Source: Papiliotrema nemorosa
Taxonomy: Eukaryota > Basidiomycota > Tremellomycetes > Tremellales > Rhynchogastremaceae
Assembly (NCBI GenBank): GCA_032158125.1
Contig: JASKOT010000039.1
Location: 1 to 64,000, forward strand
Reading direction: 5' to 3'
Length of the DNA stretch: 64,000 nt
Part shown: positions 9,775-20,538 of the stretch, in pieces
Numbering within the stretch: position 1 is the stretch's first letter
How the letters are laid out: every line of letters starts with the position of its first letter
The notes under the pieces: generated by a model
Databases searched by the model: none
What the model saw: the letters and a program-made list of their open reading frames with translations, nothing else
Told to the model about the DNA's origin: nothing
Translations under genes and position numbers: made by a program

Positions 9775-11419
9775 TTACTCTGTCTGCGAGAGGAATATGT
9801 TGGTAGCCTCATCAATCAGATGAACAGCGGTCCGGTGAGCCTCGCTCGAAATGCCCGTAGTCAATCCAGCCAAATGTAGGGAGTCTGCCCGACAATTTAG
9901 GAGCTCTTTATATATCCTGCGTCTCCGTTCACTGAATCCCTCTCGCACTGGGTGAGATCGGTCAAACGTTCCAGTCAGTTGGTACAGCTCGCCCAAGTAC
10001 TTGCTGGTTGAGCCCGTCTCTCTTGTCCGTAAAGCAGCTCGCTCGATAGACCTCCTAACAGTTGACATTGAACCGGGAGCAGAACGGAACGTGTAGTTTG
10101 AGCGTGCAGCTTCCCAAGACTCATCTGGGTGAAGGTCGGGAAAAGTGCTCGCAGTGACCGTGTAGCTAGGGGGTCCTGTAGTAGGTCTACTTATGAGCAC
10201 AGGATGTAGCCTTTCTTCAAGCACTTACTCTCTTTGCGAGTAGACGACATTGGTAGCGTGTAGAAGGGAAGCAGCTGCTGATTCGTGTAGCGCTTGCTCT
10301 CTTCCTGTAGTGTTGGTCGCGCGATATTGTTCATCGGTCCACGCATCTCTTAAATCGTAATACAGCTTGTTCCTTTTGCTCCTATATGTTCCCGGCCCAG
10401 TATGCGTGGTGTTCAACGTGGCGGTGGCCTGGAACAAGGACGCAAGGTCGGAAGTGGGCGCTCCCGTCTGACTGGTCTTTCGAGCAGCTTCTCGGATGGC
10501 TTCTCTGGCGCTGTACATGGTTGCGCCTGGCATATTCTTGGGGAAATAAGAATCGCGAGTGCTCTTCCATGCTGGGTCGTCCCTGATGGTGGCAAAGCCC
10601 GAACCCGTTAGACCTAAGGCTCCACCTCCCAAATGATGCGTTACCACGGGATCAGGTGGACGAGCGGTGATACCTGACGGACCGAAAAATCTGGGTCGAA
10701 GTGGGGTGGCAGCAGTCACCATGGACGTGGAGCCCGGAAGTGGGAACTTGGGATGTATACCATATGCCTCGGTATCGGTCCCGGATGGACCGGCTTTCAT
10801 GTCTCGAATCTTGGTGTTGATACTGTACCACGTCTTGCGATATGGGTCTTCGGTATCTGGCCCCTCCATCCACTTCAACAGTATATCATTGTTTTCCGCA
10901 TACGACTTCTTGGGATCCCATTCTGGTCGTTTATCCGGATCGAAAACAGTCTCAGAATCGGGTGAAGAGGCGCGAGATTGGCCCCTCATCGCGCTTGTGT
11001 GTTCATCGGGTCTGGCGCAGGGTCGCACGTACTCTGGACCATAGCGAAGGCCGTGAGGTATGTGTGAAAGTAAGGTTGATTGTAGTCTTTGATCGGGATC
11101 GTTGGGATCATACCAGCCATCTTTCACGTTGGGAACCGAGGGGTTGGCCCAAAGAGGCACCCCAGTAGTCGGTTCACGCGTTTCGAGTCGTCTGACCCGA
11201 GAGCCTGATAGATCTGTACCAAATGGTCTTGCGCAGGAAAAGTCAGTTCTTGAGTTGGGCGAGAAGTCCCAATAAATTTTAGAGTGCACGTCTCTTGCTG
11301 GAATAGGTGTTTTGGTGAATGGAGACGATAATGCTTTGGTCGCGGTGGACAGCTTGCGTGATACTGGAGATCAGCCATGACATGCCCATCACCGGGAAGG
11401 ACTGACAGCCTCTGAACAT
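9775..11419 (-). CDS. Unrecognised, probably mitochondrial protein with a duplicated C-terminal module, 512 aa
   Basis: Three exons fit in phase: 11419-11407, 11363-10229 and 10165-9775; introns 11406-11364 (43 bp, GTCAGT...CAG) and 10228-10166 (63 bp, GTAAGT...TAG). The first exon has only 13 bases. Splicing gives an N-terminus MFRGLSRKLSTATKALSSPF, Arg/Lys/Ser-rich without acids, a good mitochondrial presequence. The middle is unknown. Residues about 266-382 and 397-511 are related copies of one helical module: W at the start, then PG, R.(A/S)I..AA..T..TG, L..L.Q.T.T, (K/R)R..(L/I)Y..L, and ATN(V/I)..SQ at the end. At the end of each copy the bases GAGTAAG occur, serving as splice donor in the first and as Glu-stop in the second. 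I do not recognise the family. Confidence 0.6.
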
Positions 11420-11951
11420 TGTGCGGAGGATTATCAGGACGAAGGTGAAGGGGACGCTTTGATGGCCACTAGGGCTGGAACTTTTGGTGGTGCGCTCGCT
11501 GCCGAGTCGAGGCTGTGCAGTAGGCGAACCCTATCGAGACCACTAGTGGCGCAAGAGCTGAGTAGCAGGTGTACTCTTGTGAGGTGTTTTGCTATTGTCA
11601 GGGGTATTGTCTGTGACGATGATGATCCATGTGGTAGAGAATGATTGTGAGGATTTGGAGTCAGATGATAGGAGTGAGAGAGGACGTATAGTGGACGAAT
11701 AAGCAAAAGTGATCGTTCAACGACGCTCAACGACCATGGTGGTCAGTCGGGGGACTGGACACAAAGGACGGACCAATGTGTCACTGGATTCAAGAGAGGT
11801 GAAGGCATGCCATTGAAGATCTGCCGTTTGTACAGTACACTCACATCAGGGAGTGAGCTCTGCTTGTCAACAGTACATTTTACTGCTGCAGCACCTAGGG
11901 AGTGGTACGTGGGCAAACAATACATCTCTCATTGCTCCCGGGTAACACTTT
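11420..11951. other. Intergenic, probable promoter and 5' leader of the repeat-protein gene
   Basis: 532 bp between the start of the minus-strand gene at 11419 and the end of the minus-strand gene at 11952. A frame at 11434-11730 is open but looks like leader sequence (Ser/His/Leu-rich, no conserved pattern). No repeat or RNA gene seen. Confidence 0.4.
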
Positions 11952-13820
11952 TTAGACCATACCGAACATTGCTGGCATAGAGTTCACGCCGCTAGCCCCT
12001 ATCCCAGAAGGAGAACTGCTCATCCCACCGGTGGGATAGATGGAGGCCATCTCTGAAGGTCTGAGACCAGTCACTGGACCAGTATACGTTTGACCAGTGA
12101 ACGCGCCATTGTTCGTGAATGGCACTCCGCTTGCGTAGCTGCTCAGCGGCCTGCTATGCGTTGGGGCGAAGGATGTTGGTGGTGCGACGTAAGAGGCCGT
12201 GGAAAACGGTGAAGTGATTGGAGGCTTGGAAGCGGTCGCGGTAGGCCGCAACAACGGGGATGTCGGTGGTATCGGCGAAGTCGGGGGTGCAGAAGATGGC
12301 GCTGTAAGGGCATTGTAGACTCTTGAGAACAGTCCAGGTTTACCTGTCCCTTGCGTCGTTTGCCACTGAGGTATAGTGGATCCAGGGGCGACCGTCTTGA
12401 TCGCCCATGATGGCGGCTTGCTCGAGCCTTGTGGCACGTAGATGTCCTTCTTCTCCATCCATTTGGGATTGTTAGTCTCGCCGTCGTATATCCATCTCGT
12501 CAGAACTGATCGTGTCCCATCGGGGGCGATACTTTGGATGGTCCTTTCTTCCACCAGTTTTCCGTCCTGCATGAAAAATCTAGGCGCTCTTTTGGGAATC
12601 TCGCTGCCTAGCGTTTCAAAGTGTTTTGCGGTGAACATACTGGTGAGTTTCGATGCCATGGCACTGACATCTACTGGACCGCCCGATTCTGCTTTTCGAA
12701 TGTGTTCTGGGGACAAAGTCTGTCTTGCATATTGATCGAGGGCAGGCGCTGCTCCATTGGCCATCTCGGCGATTTGAGCTCCTGTAAGATTACTGATTTG
12801 TTCCCGAGTCAGCCCTCCTTTCACCGCAGATGTTCCACGAGCGGTGGTAGGGTCAATAGTGGCGTTTGTAGCATTTGACGAAGGTGGCATTCCATATCCA
12901 TTCCGCATTCGCTCGCGGATCTGCTCGCGTGTGAGCTTCGGCGCGCTCTTCGAGGTGGTGGGGCTGGAAGATGTAGCAGAAGATGGCGGTGTTGTCTTTG
13001 AGCCTAGACTCTCACTCGTCGTCAAGGCAGAATGTTTTCGGCTTCTTGATGCCGTATCCGCTGTGGATGCAGAAGTATCGCGTGACCTGCTCCGAGCATT
13101 CTTGCTGGCTCGCGTGCTACTCGTAGGCGACCCGGCTTCCGAACGCGACCGACTTCTGCTTCGCTGCTTGTCGAGCTGCTCTTCACGAGCAGTGCCATTG
13201 CCGGTAGTTGGCTCAATTGTCTTTTCTGAGGGCTTAGACTTGCTGCTCTTCGATCTTCGAGAACCCCCGGATTGGGTCGGAGCAGAGGGGCGACATCGTG
13301 AAGATGTTGCGCGTAATCGAGTGTCTTTGTCAAGAGCTCGTTTGACCTTCTTTGCGAGAACACCCTTGAGGGGACCCATCTTGGTCCATGCGGATATCTT
13401 GGGTTGATGAGTCATGATAGTGCTCTCTAGACCGTCAACCCAAGACTTGAACTTGGTGTCAACTTTGCTTTCGCCGCTACCGGTGAGCCCAGTCGTGTCT
13501 TCGGTCGCGAGCCATTCAGGTAAGGCCTCAGAGCCTACGGTCCGGCTGACGGTCTCACGCAGCTTGTTGATCGCATACCAGTTGTCGAACCGAGACTTCG
13601 GCTTGAAGTTGGTGTCAATACTCTTGGTGATATCAGACCATCCGAGTTGAGTCGTGAGCTTCTCGAGGGCGGCTTGAATACTTTTCGCCTGATCTGCACC
13701 GGAACGTCCATCTGAAGAGGCTTGCGACGACTTGGAGGAGCGTCGAGACTTCTTGGATCTGCTAGATCGCTTTGAAGTGGGTGGGACGGTCTCGGTGACG
13801 GTGGACGACATCTTGGGCAT
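11952..13820 (-). CDS. Unrecognised Ser/Lys/Arg-rich protein, 622 aa, single exon
   Basis: One frame from ATG 13820 (a second ATG four codons on has an equally good context) to TAG at 11952. The first 35 residues are a Ser/Lys/Arg run (SKRSSRSKKSRRSSKSSQ), then a folded-looking helical part to about residue 160 (ALEKLTTQLGWSDITKSI; RFDNWYAINKLRETV). An SR-repeat region follows (SRSRSRSEAGS), then two short related motifs, LTREQIRERM and LTREQISNLTGAQIAEM. Next comes a compact part (RFFMQDGKLVEERTIQ...TRWIYDGETNNPKWMEKKD) and a Pro/Ser/Thr/Gly tail. No catalytic motif, signal peptide or membrane segment. SR repeats hint at RNA-related or phosphorylated scaffolding roles, but I do not assign one. 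Confidence 0.65.
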   Translation of the reverse strand: MPKMSSTVTETVPPTSKRSSRSKKSRRSSKSSQASSDGRSGADQAKSIQAALEKLTTQLGWSDITKSIDTNFKPKSRFDNWYAINKLRETVSRTVGSEALPEWLATEDTTGLTGSGESKVDTKFKSWVDGLESTIMTHQPKISAWTKMGPLKGVLAKKVKRALDKDTRLRATSSRCRPSAPTQSGGSRRSKSSKSKPSEKTIEPTTGNGTAREEQLDKQRSRSRSRSEAGSPTSSTRASKNARSRSRDTSASTADTASRSRKHSALTTSESLGSKTTPPSSATSSSPTTSKSAPKLTREQIRERMRNGYGMPPSSNATNATIDPTTARGTSAVKGGLTREQISNLTGAQIAEMANGAAPALDQYARQTLSPEHIRKAESGGPVDVSAMASKLTSMFTAKHFETLGSEIPKRAPRFFMQDGKLVEERTIQSIAPDGTRSVLTRWIYDGETNNPKWMEKKDIYVPQGSSKPPSWAIKTVAPGSTIPQWQTTQGTGKPGLFSRVYNALTAPSSAPPTSPIPPTSPLLRPTATASKPPITSPFSTASYVAPPTSFAPTHSRPLSSYASGVPFTNNGAFTGQTYTGPVTGLRPSEMASIYPTGGMSSSPSGIGASGVNSMPAMFGMV

Positions 13821-14239
13821 GTGGGACTTGGGGGATGCGGAATGCTGGTCAATGTTCTCGACGGTTATTGCGATGCGCGGAAGCGCTCAGTCGTCGTGAT
13901 ATAGCCTAGATCAAAGTAGTGTGTGTCGAATGATGAGCGTCAAGTGGCAAGGAGTCGAATTTGGCCGCTACCCAAGCCCAGGCCAAGTCGTTCGCGACAG
14001 CTTGGCTTGCCACTGGTTCACACCTCAAAAGTCTTTCCTTTTATAGTGGATCGAGCTGAAAGGATGGCGCAGCCGTTTCTGGGCAATGTCCTTCCTTCCA
14101 GACAATTCCACAGCTCTCGATAAGGTGGTGGCGCCACTCCTGCCATCAGTGTCGAGTGATCAGCCGTGTATGCGTTGTCAATCGACGTTGCGTGTTTCTG
14201 AGAAAAGCTCATCCATCGTACTTGAGATATCACACAACA
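13821..14239. other. Intergenic, promoter space
   Basis: 419 bp upstream of the minus-strand gene starting at 13820 and downstream of the trehalose phosphorylase gene. Short open frames only; no repeat, RNA gene or clear TATA box recognised. Confidence 0.4.
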
Positions 14240-16791
14240 TTAGATCAGCGCTCCCTCACCCTCGATCAAGTCGTTTCCCATGACCATCTTCCACACATTG
14301 GTCGGCTCGCTGCCCTTTCCAGGTATCTCCTTTCCGACCCCCATATCTTGCAGTAGCCTCTCGGATCCCTCTGTTGCTCCGTACTCGTCTTCCACAAGTC
14401 GCTCAGGGGACAAACCCAGTATTCGACTGGCGAGCAACAGCCACCTCGTCGTGTTCCCTACTGTCCAGAAATCTTCAGACGTCGCATGCTCGTCATCTCG
14501 AACTCTTGGTACGGGGTTGTCGTAGCTTCCCACGAAAGCCTCGGCGACCGAGTTTGGGTCCGTCTTGCCATTGAGATCCCGACCTCGAGAGAGATCACGG
14601 TGGACTTGAGCTCTGCCCTCGTGGATATCAAAGAGGAGTTGAGCAACAGCCGAAGAGTCACCTGTAGGTACTACCCACCCGTTCTTGCCGTGCTTGACCT
14701 GGAGTGGGATCCCTCCCGCATCTGAAGCTATAATGGGGACTCGCTTATTAATGGCCTGTGGGTCAGAGGAAGTCAGGGTGTAAGTGGCTCACCTCTGTGA
14801 CCTTGATCTCGAAACCCTCTCGAGTAGACAGCTGGGTTGCTACCCAAGCGCCTTGAAGAATGCAGCCCAAGATGGAATCGCTCGGAGGAGCTCGAACAAT
14901 CGACACGTCACCCTTGACTAGTTCATACTCGGGCTTGGATACGATCCCATGAGCCTCCTCGTATATCCGTGTTCCATCCGGATCATCGACCGATCCATGT
15001 CCCATGATAATTAGCTGGGGCCCACCATCGGCGGGTGGGTTGTCGAGCTCCTCGAGCTTTTGGCGGAATTTTAGATATGCCGCCAAGAGATCGTCTATCC
15101 CCTTTGATGGATCGAATCGAGCAATTTGACATATATATCCGCGATCCCAGTCGATCGATACTCCACATTGACTCGCGGACAGGTTGTTAAAGTACGATCG
15201 GTAGTACCGAACTGAAGCGTGACCATACAGCTTGTTCAATCCATCCAGGGGATCCGTGGATGGAGCCATATAGAGGACCGGTAGAGTCTCCTTGACGTTC
15301 TTGGGCACGAACAGCTTGACAGGGTGTGCGAGGAAAAGATCGACATCTTTGACAAAGTCGAACAGGTAGTTCCACGTTCGATATTGAGGTGTAGAGGGGT
15401 CGTCCGTGAGGTCGCTTTGGACTGATTATCAGGTTGATTCAGACATGCAGCTCACTCTGTATATGCGATCGGAAGATGATCTTGGCATCTGGTCGTTTCT
15501 TCTTGATGATCGGTACCAGCGCTGTCACTACAATGTCAGCGTGAGATCACGATATTGACGCACGTTGAGGGTCATCGATCACAACCAGGTCCGCGTCAAG
15601 GGCTCCATCAGTCCAAAAGTGCTCGTCTGTCATCAGCGACTGGCAGTGATCGTACGTGAAGCTCACAATTCTGCTCCGTCCAGACCTCGAACCACCGTTT
15701 GTCCTCATCCGTCATCTCTTCACCTGTGTCGGCGACGCCTTGCAGGACATTATGGATCTTTCGCTTTGTAATGTCAAAGATGGTTGGATGTCCCTCGGGT
15801 GTCCGCCAGACGACGTCAATGCCTACGAGCCTGCACAGCCTGACCAATGCATGACGCATCAGAGCGACTCCGCCGCCTGTAGATCAGCTTTTATTCCATA
15901 GATCTTCTCACCCTGAGGAGTCGCGGAGAAGAAGGAGATGGACACTTTCTTCTGCCTGATTAAAGCTGCCAGAGCCATGAACCGTTTCCAGAGCTGAGGA
16001 ATGAGCGGGTGACTCTGCTAGTCGGGGTGACGCTCACCTCTGGACTCGTAGACTCTTCGTATTGATTCAAGCTGCATAGTTTGACCTGCTCGTTACAGTC
16101 GACCAATACTCTATGGTCTTTAGGCGAGGTTTCGGCGGTTGTCGCAGAGTGCGTGGCCTGAATCGTAGTCAATGACAGATCGGAACGGTATACCCACTGG
16201 ATGAAGATACTTGACTGCGGCAGCGACAGCAGCGGTAGCGTTCGCTGCTGTAGCAGGATTCGGAAGCTTGGTGAAGATGCTGGTGGATGGAGTCACGACG
16301 AACCTGAAGAATATAAGAGATACGGATGGATGGTTCAGTGCGATTGTGTAACTCACGGTACGGCATCGACGTGCATCCAGATGACAGGGAATAGGTCAAC
16401 CTTGCCCTTGAGCTCTTCAGGTACGGGCTCAGCGACAGCTATCAGTCGTATCTATGGCTATCAGTAGCTATTACAACTCACGGGGAGTACTCACATTCAT
16501 CTTCTTGTTGGTCTGGATCTTCCTCATCAACGCTAATATCTCCGCGCTGAAGCGTTGAACCTCCTTCTTCGCCTTGGACTCATCCTTGTAGACTGTGAAA
16601 TCGAAAGTGAAGTCTTCGCTCTCGAGTACACCAGCTCCGTCGTGTAATACACAAGAGTATTTGAGGGATCGAGGTGCATCGGGATGGTCTTTGTCGGCAG
16701 GTGGTATGGTGGATGCGAAACCAAGAAAGATGTCCTGATCTTGGGTGGGTTTCCGGTTGGAACTCTGAGAGAGCTGTCTGTGAGGAGACAT
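14240..16791 (-). CDS. Retaining alpha,alpha-trehalose phosphorylase / trehalose synthase (GT4 family)
   Basis: This family reversibly interconverts trehalose plus phosphate with glucose and alpha-glucose-1-phosphate in the cytosol; it matches the fungal clock-controlled gene 9 (ccg-9) type. Start ATG 16791; the gene has many short introns. The N-terminal exon reads SLKYSCVLHDGAGVLESEDF and AEILALMRKIQTNKK. Later exons give PEELKGKVDLFPVIWMHVDA, and the catalytic GT-B half has GYICQIARFDPSKGIDDLL, PQLIIMGHGSVDDPDG, STREGFEIKVTEV and AINKRVPIIASDAGGIPLQV. The last two carry the acidic E-x7-E motif of GT4 enzymes. The C-terminus ends NDLIEGEGALI. Nothing suggests a pseudogene, though I did not fix every junction between 15300 and 16400. 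Trehalose here may serve as stress protectant or carbon store. Confidence 0.88.
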
Positions 16792-16970
16792 TGCGAGTGA
16801 TCCTCCCAAAGGACGTGAACGCTAACAGGACAATGAGTGACAATCAATGCATGTTCACGATCACCATCTCTGTGGTGGTCGTCGTCGTCGGTCAGCCAAG
16901 AGACAACAATAACAAGATGACGTCGATCATCGCCTCGGTCCCCTCCCTCCACTCGGTGTATCCATCCGTT

Positions 16971-18263
16971 TCATCGACAGTCGACAGAGCCAGAAGCAGT
17001 GATCTCGCACTTGGAGCTACATGTCTGGATGTCGATCCAGCTATGCAGCGTGTCAACGAGAGTCTGAACTGCGGAATGTTTCTGCTCACCTGAGAGTGGG
17101 ACCCGCAGTATACCCGCATAGCTGGAGTTTGTCACCTAGGCAGGCCCACTTGCCGAAAACGCAATCACCCCCTTCTGAACTCGCACTCGGTCCCGGGGTC
17201 AGACCGCTGGGCACGGCAAATGGTCGTTCGATCGGGTCACCGCATTCATCAGTCTCTTCCGGTAGGGTCGAAGTAGCCTGGGTTACGCTCGAGGCCGTAG
17301 GGGATGGCTGATCCTCGAAAAATTCTCCTCCGATGGTAGATTTCGATGGCACAATCACAGTCGACGACGCAGAGTTGACGAGGCGGACGATCGACGTCTC
17401 ACGTTGATTCCCATTCTTGGTCTGAGCATTATGCAAGTCGAGTAGACGGGTAGAAGAGGGTATTGGAGCGACCGACGCGGTTGAACCGGATTGTAAGCTG
17501 TTCACAGACGCCATCGATACGGACCGTACGGGACCGGGGGGTTGAGATGCAGCTGTCCCATACGGCGTACCCCCTGGGCCAATGACAGGAGGACCAGAGC
17601 CCTCAGGAGTACCTTTTGTCCCTTCATATGAGCCGTCTCGGCCGCCTGTAGGCAAGCGTTTCCAGATATTGTTATCGAGCACTCTGACGTGCAGACCTTG
17701 GGCATTGTTGCCTTGGCATGTCCCTCCCTTGAGCTGGACGAACACCGAGGCTGCGACATCAGCTTTACCCTTCGAGATGTACCTACCAGAGACATCGACC
17801 TTGGCTTGAGAAGCGCAAGCTTCACACGAATCCCAGATGAACAGCGGTCCTTCGGCAAACTCGTATAATGATCCGTCCGGTTTGTTGATTTGCACTTCTT
17901 TCCCACACCACTTGGCTGGATCAGCTCTGACCCAATCCCAATTCATAGCTGACATTAGCCCACCAGCATCCGGGGATCCAAAACCCACCGACTATGCGAT
18001 TTGTACCAAGATCGCTGAGCTTGACAGCTTGTTGACCGGAACAGAATGGAATCCCATGGTTGATATCTTTATCCGCCCATGCTTGTCCCCATACATCGTT
18101 GCAGTACTTGTTGGTGAGGTCATAGTAGCTTTCGTGAGCTACTACACTATAGGGAATGGACTGCTCACACTGTGCCAAGCATTGGCTTCTGTTCGAACAG
18201 TACCGCATGAGATGCGACGATACTCAATGCGGATAAGGCAATGACGGCTGTCCGTTTGATCAT
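16971..18263 (-). CDS. Secreted expansin-like (double-psi beta-barrel) protein with C-terminal Cys module
   Basis: Start ATG 18263 begins a signal peptide (MIKRTAVIALSALSIVASHA). Short introns of 41 and 40 bp, both phase-consistent, split a double-psi beta-barrel domain: YYDLTNKYCNDVWGQAW, GIPFCSGQQAVKLSDLGTN, PAKWCGKEVQI and IWDSCEACASQAKVDVSGRY, the last matching the D.C..C...DLS signature of expansin/RlpA-like folds. A Ser/Thr/Pro linker of about 150 residues follows. The end is a small cysteine module, CVFGKWACLGDKLQLCGY, completed after one more intron by SWIDIQTCSSKCEITASGS, with the stop at 16971. Such proteins loosen or bind wall polysaccharides without hydrolysing them. The next gene upstream carries the same C-terminal module. 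Confidence 0.8.
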
Positions 18264-18596
18264 GACTTCTTGCTTGCATTTACAGTCACTCAAGAGCTGC
18301 GAATGCAGATGCCTGTGACGAAAGAGCTGACCAGATGTACTAGTACTATGAGGACTTCAAGACCGTCAGAAATCCCTGCAGGAGGGAGCGTATCAAAGGA
18401 CGTTCGACCCAAACCTGTGGAATGTCAACGGGGCAGATACCTCAGCCTGCGGATGGTTCAGAATGTACAGTACGTGGTTCAATGGCCGAGACTCACGTTT
18501 ATGGTCTACAACTACAAGAGAAGGTCGGGCGAAGTAACCAAGCTCGCCCTAGCTATCTTTCCACTTCATATCGAGTTCTGGACCCCCGCCCCCGAG

Positions 18597-19111
18597 TCAT
18601 TGACACAAGACACTTCCCGATTGCGTTATCGCGCACTGAGACCCACACTGCTGAATATTGATCCAAGCTGTCTATTCAGCTATCCGTTGACCGAGGACTC
18701 TGCATATTGCTTACCGACTTCCGAGATGGTTACATAGCCACATAACCGCAACGAAAGCCCATCACAACTCCACGCTCCGAAAGTGCATCCACCTCCTTCG
18801 CCCCCACCTCCTCCGACTCCACTAGGGACGGCATAAGGGTTCTGGCCGTCGTCTTGGCATTGATCTGCACCCAATGCAGGGACAGACTGAGTTTGACTTT
18901 GCGGTAGAAGCTCCCGCTTCTCATCGAATCGGAGATGAGGCGGTGGAGTGGGATATCGGCGTGAGATAGCTGTGGTCTGACCTTCAGTGTTGCGATTGGG
19001 ACATGCAGTATGCCTCACCTTGCTGGGAACAGCGGTATTCTCGAACGCAGAGACTACACCCACGATCAGACATACCTCAATACCGGTGGCGATTAGACTT
19101 CTCGCCCTCAT
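18597..19111 (-). CDS. Small secreted protein with the same C-terminal Cys module as its neighbour
   Basis: ATG 19111 opens a signal peptide (MRARSLIATGIEVCLIVGVVSA). A disordered middle of about 85 residues ends in a Gly run, then CTFGAWSCDGLSLRLCGY. A 5'-GTAACC...ATAG-3' intron then joins in phase to TAWINIQQCGSQCAITQSGS, ending LCQ and TGA at 18597. The module aligns cysteine by cysteine with the last 50 residues of the expansin-like protein encoded just downstream. There is no barrel domain, so this looks like a free-standing copy of the module, perhaps carbohydrate-binding. The donor GTAACC is weak; without the intron the protein would end 16 residues later. About 165 residues after splicing. 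Confidence 0.7.
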
Positions 19112-19680
19112 TTTTACGCAGGCATGACCAGCACAGGCGCTCGACGATCTTCAGCTCATTAGCTCCAGGGTACTAGTCCAGATCCATGACACAATAAAAA
19201 CTTTACAAGGGGGAACAAATTCGCAAAGGATGCCGATTGTGATACATGCTATGGTCGAGGACTGGTGGAGAAGCGCAAAGGAGCGTCAATCACCCATAAA
19301 CAAACACTATGAGCATTTTGCTAGTCGGCTTTCATACATATGCTTCAAACTTACGATGACTACTCTCGTAGCTCCATGACTCTCCTTACATATCTGTACA
19401 CATACAATAGCTCATTCACAGTAAGCCCACAGATTGGCTCTTTCACCGCTGTCCTACTGTGCATCGTAGTCGGCATCCGGCATAAATTCGACAGTAAAGA
19501 CAGCACTTTGAGGCTGCGATCTGATGGACAAGACTGTTCCCTCCCGGCCAGACTCTGGTGAATGCGTAGGGCTGATATCTTTGGTTAGCAAAGCGAGCTT
19601 TCCACCCAGGTCATCATTCATCATTTCGAGTGTTCGAGCCAACGAAGATATCTCCTTCATCATGGAGACAACCCCGTCGG
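19112..19680. other. Intergenic; possible extra exon of the next gene
   Basis: 569 bp. A minus-strand frame at 19454-19663 encodes a helical stretch (MMKEISSLARTLEMMNDDL) that could be a further exon of the small coiled-coil gene ending at 19681, since it continues its helical character. I found no convincing donor to join them. The remainder should contain the promoter of the secreted-protein gene at 19111. Nothing else was seen. Confidence 0.3.
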
Positions 19681-20146
19681 CTAGGCTTGAAATCTGACTG
19701 CTGCCCTCATCTCATCAGACATAGCGTCGAATGATGTCCTTGTCTCTTGCGCTTGTGCTCGTTGAGAAAAGCCGAAATTTTCGAGACGATTCAACATGTC
19801 AGCAAGGGTCTGGTTGGTTTGTTGGGTAGTAGCCAGGACGCCTGCATGGTATCCCTGCTGAAAACCTGCGAGCGCGTGAGTGCCCGTTGGTCCGCTACGG
19901 GTGGCGCGATATTCTGCTCGCTGCTGCTCTCCGTAAGCTTGGAGCTGAGCTAAATTTCGATCGAAACTTGGGATCGAGCCCGTCGGTACCTGAGTGTCCT
20001 CGAGTAGTCGCACTCTCGCCGAATTTAACAGCGTCGTTGGCTGACCTGCATCGTTTGTGGAGACCTCCTGATCTGATTGAAGGAACTTCGAGCGAGAATA
20101 CTGTAGGATAATCGACACTGGAAACCTCGGGCGTCTGCTCGTCCAT
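19681..20146 (-). CDS. Small coiled-coil protein, paralogue of the one at 26247-26753
   Basis: ATG 20146 (MDEQTPE) joins across a phase-0 intron ending at the CAG before 20067; the donor is either GTTTCC (58 bp) or GTATTC (34 bp). The main frame then reads ...STNDAGQPTTLLNSARVRLLE to the stop at 19681, about 140 residues in all. Key parts are TGSIPSFDRNLAQLQAYGEQ, a Gly/Tyr segment AGFQQGYHAG and a C-terminal amphipathic helix (LADMLNRLENFGFSQRAQAQ). The same order (TG.IP...NLA, GY.QG..A, then a coiled coil) appears in the gene at 26247-26753. No membrane segment or catalytic motif. Function unknown. Confidence 0.5.
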
Positions 20147-20538
20147 CTTCGTCTACACTGAAGTGTCTGCCGACGATCTGATGCTCTCAACCGTGGTTTG
20201 CAGGGTGGTAAGCGAGACAGGACGTCCTCCTACGATGAGGTTGTGCGATAATATACTGTATCTTTGGTCGATTGGTGAAAGGGCGAAGCTTCAGTCGTTT
20301 TTGAAAGGACGACGTGGATGGCATGACCGGTGTTTCCCGCTCAATGGCGCTGCAAAGAGCTTTTAAACTTCGCGGTTTCCGGTTCGCGCAATGGCCCATG
20401 TAGGCATAGCATCGAAGAGCTTATACAGTAATTGGAGAAAGATTAAAATAAATGTGTACTGTTCTGCCTCGGGTCCGCTTGGCCAAGCAGGCTGACGTTC
20501 CGCTATAAAAGTCTGAGTCAAGGACGCCCGATGCCGGA

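Noticed and set aside
10386..11168. Overlapping plus-strand frames opposite the repeat-protein gene
   Set aside because: They are mirror frames of a well-supported minus-strand exon; the tandem module homology exists only on the minus strand.
11434..11730. 98-codon minus-strand frame as a separate gene
   Set aside because: It lies in the leader and promoter of the gene starting at 11419, has no recognisable pattern, and its composition is like untranslated sequence.
12844..13407. 187-codon plus-strand frame inside the 622-aa gene
   Set aside because: It is antisense to the SR-repeat region, whose low complexity keeps the other strand open; no intron or start context supports it.
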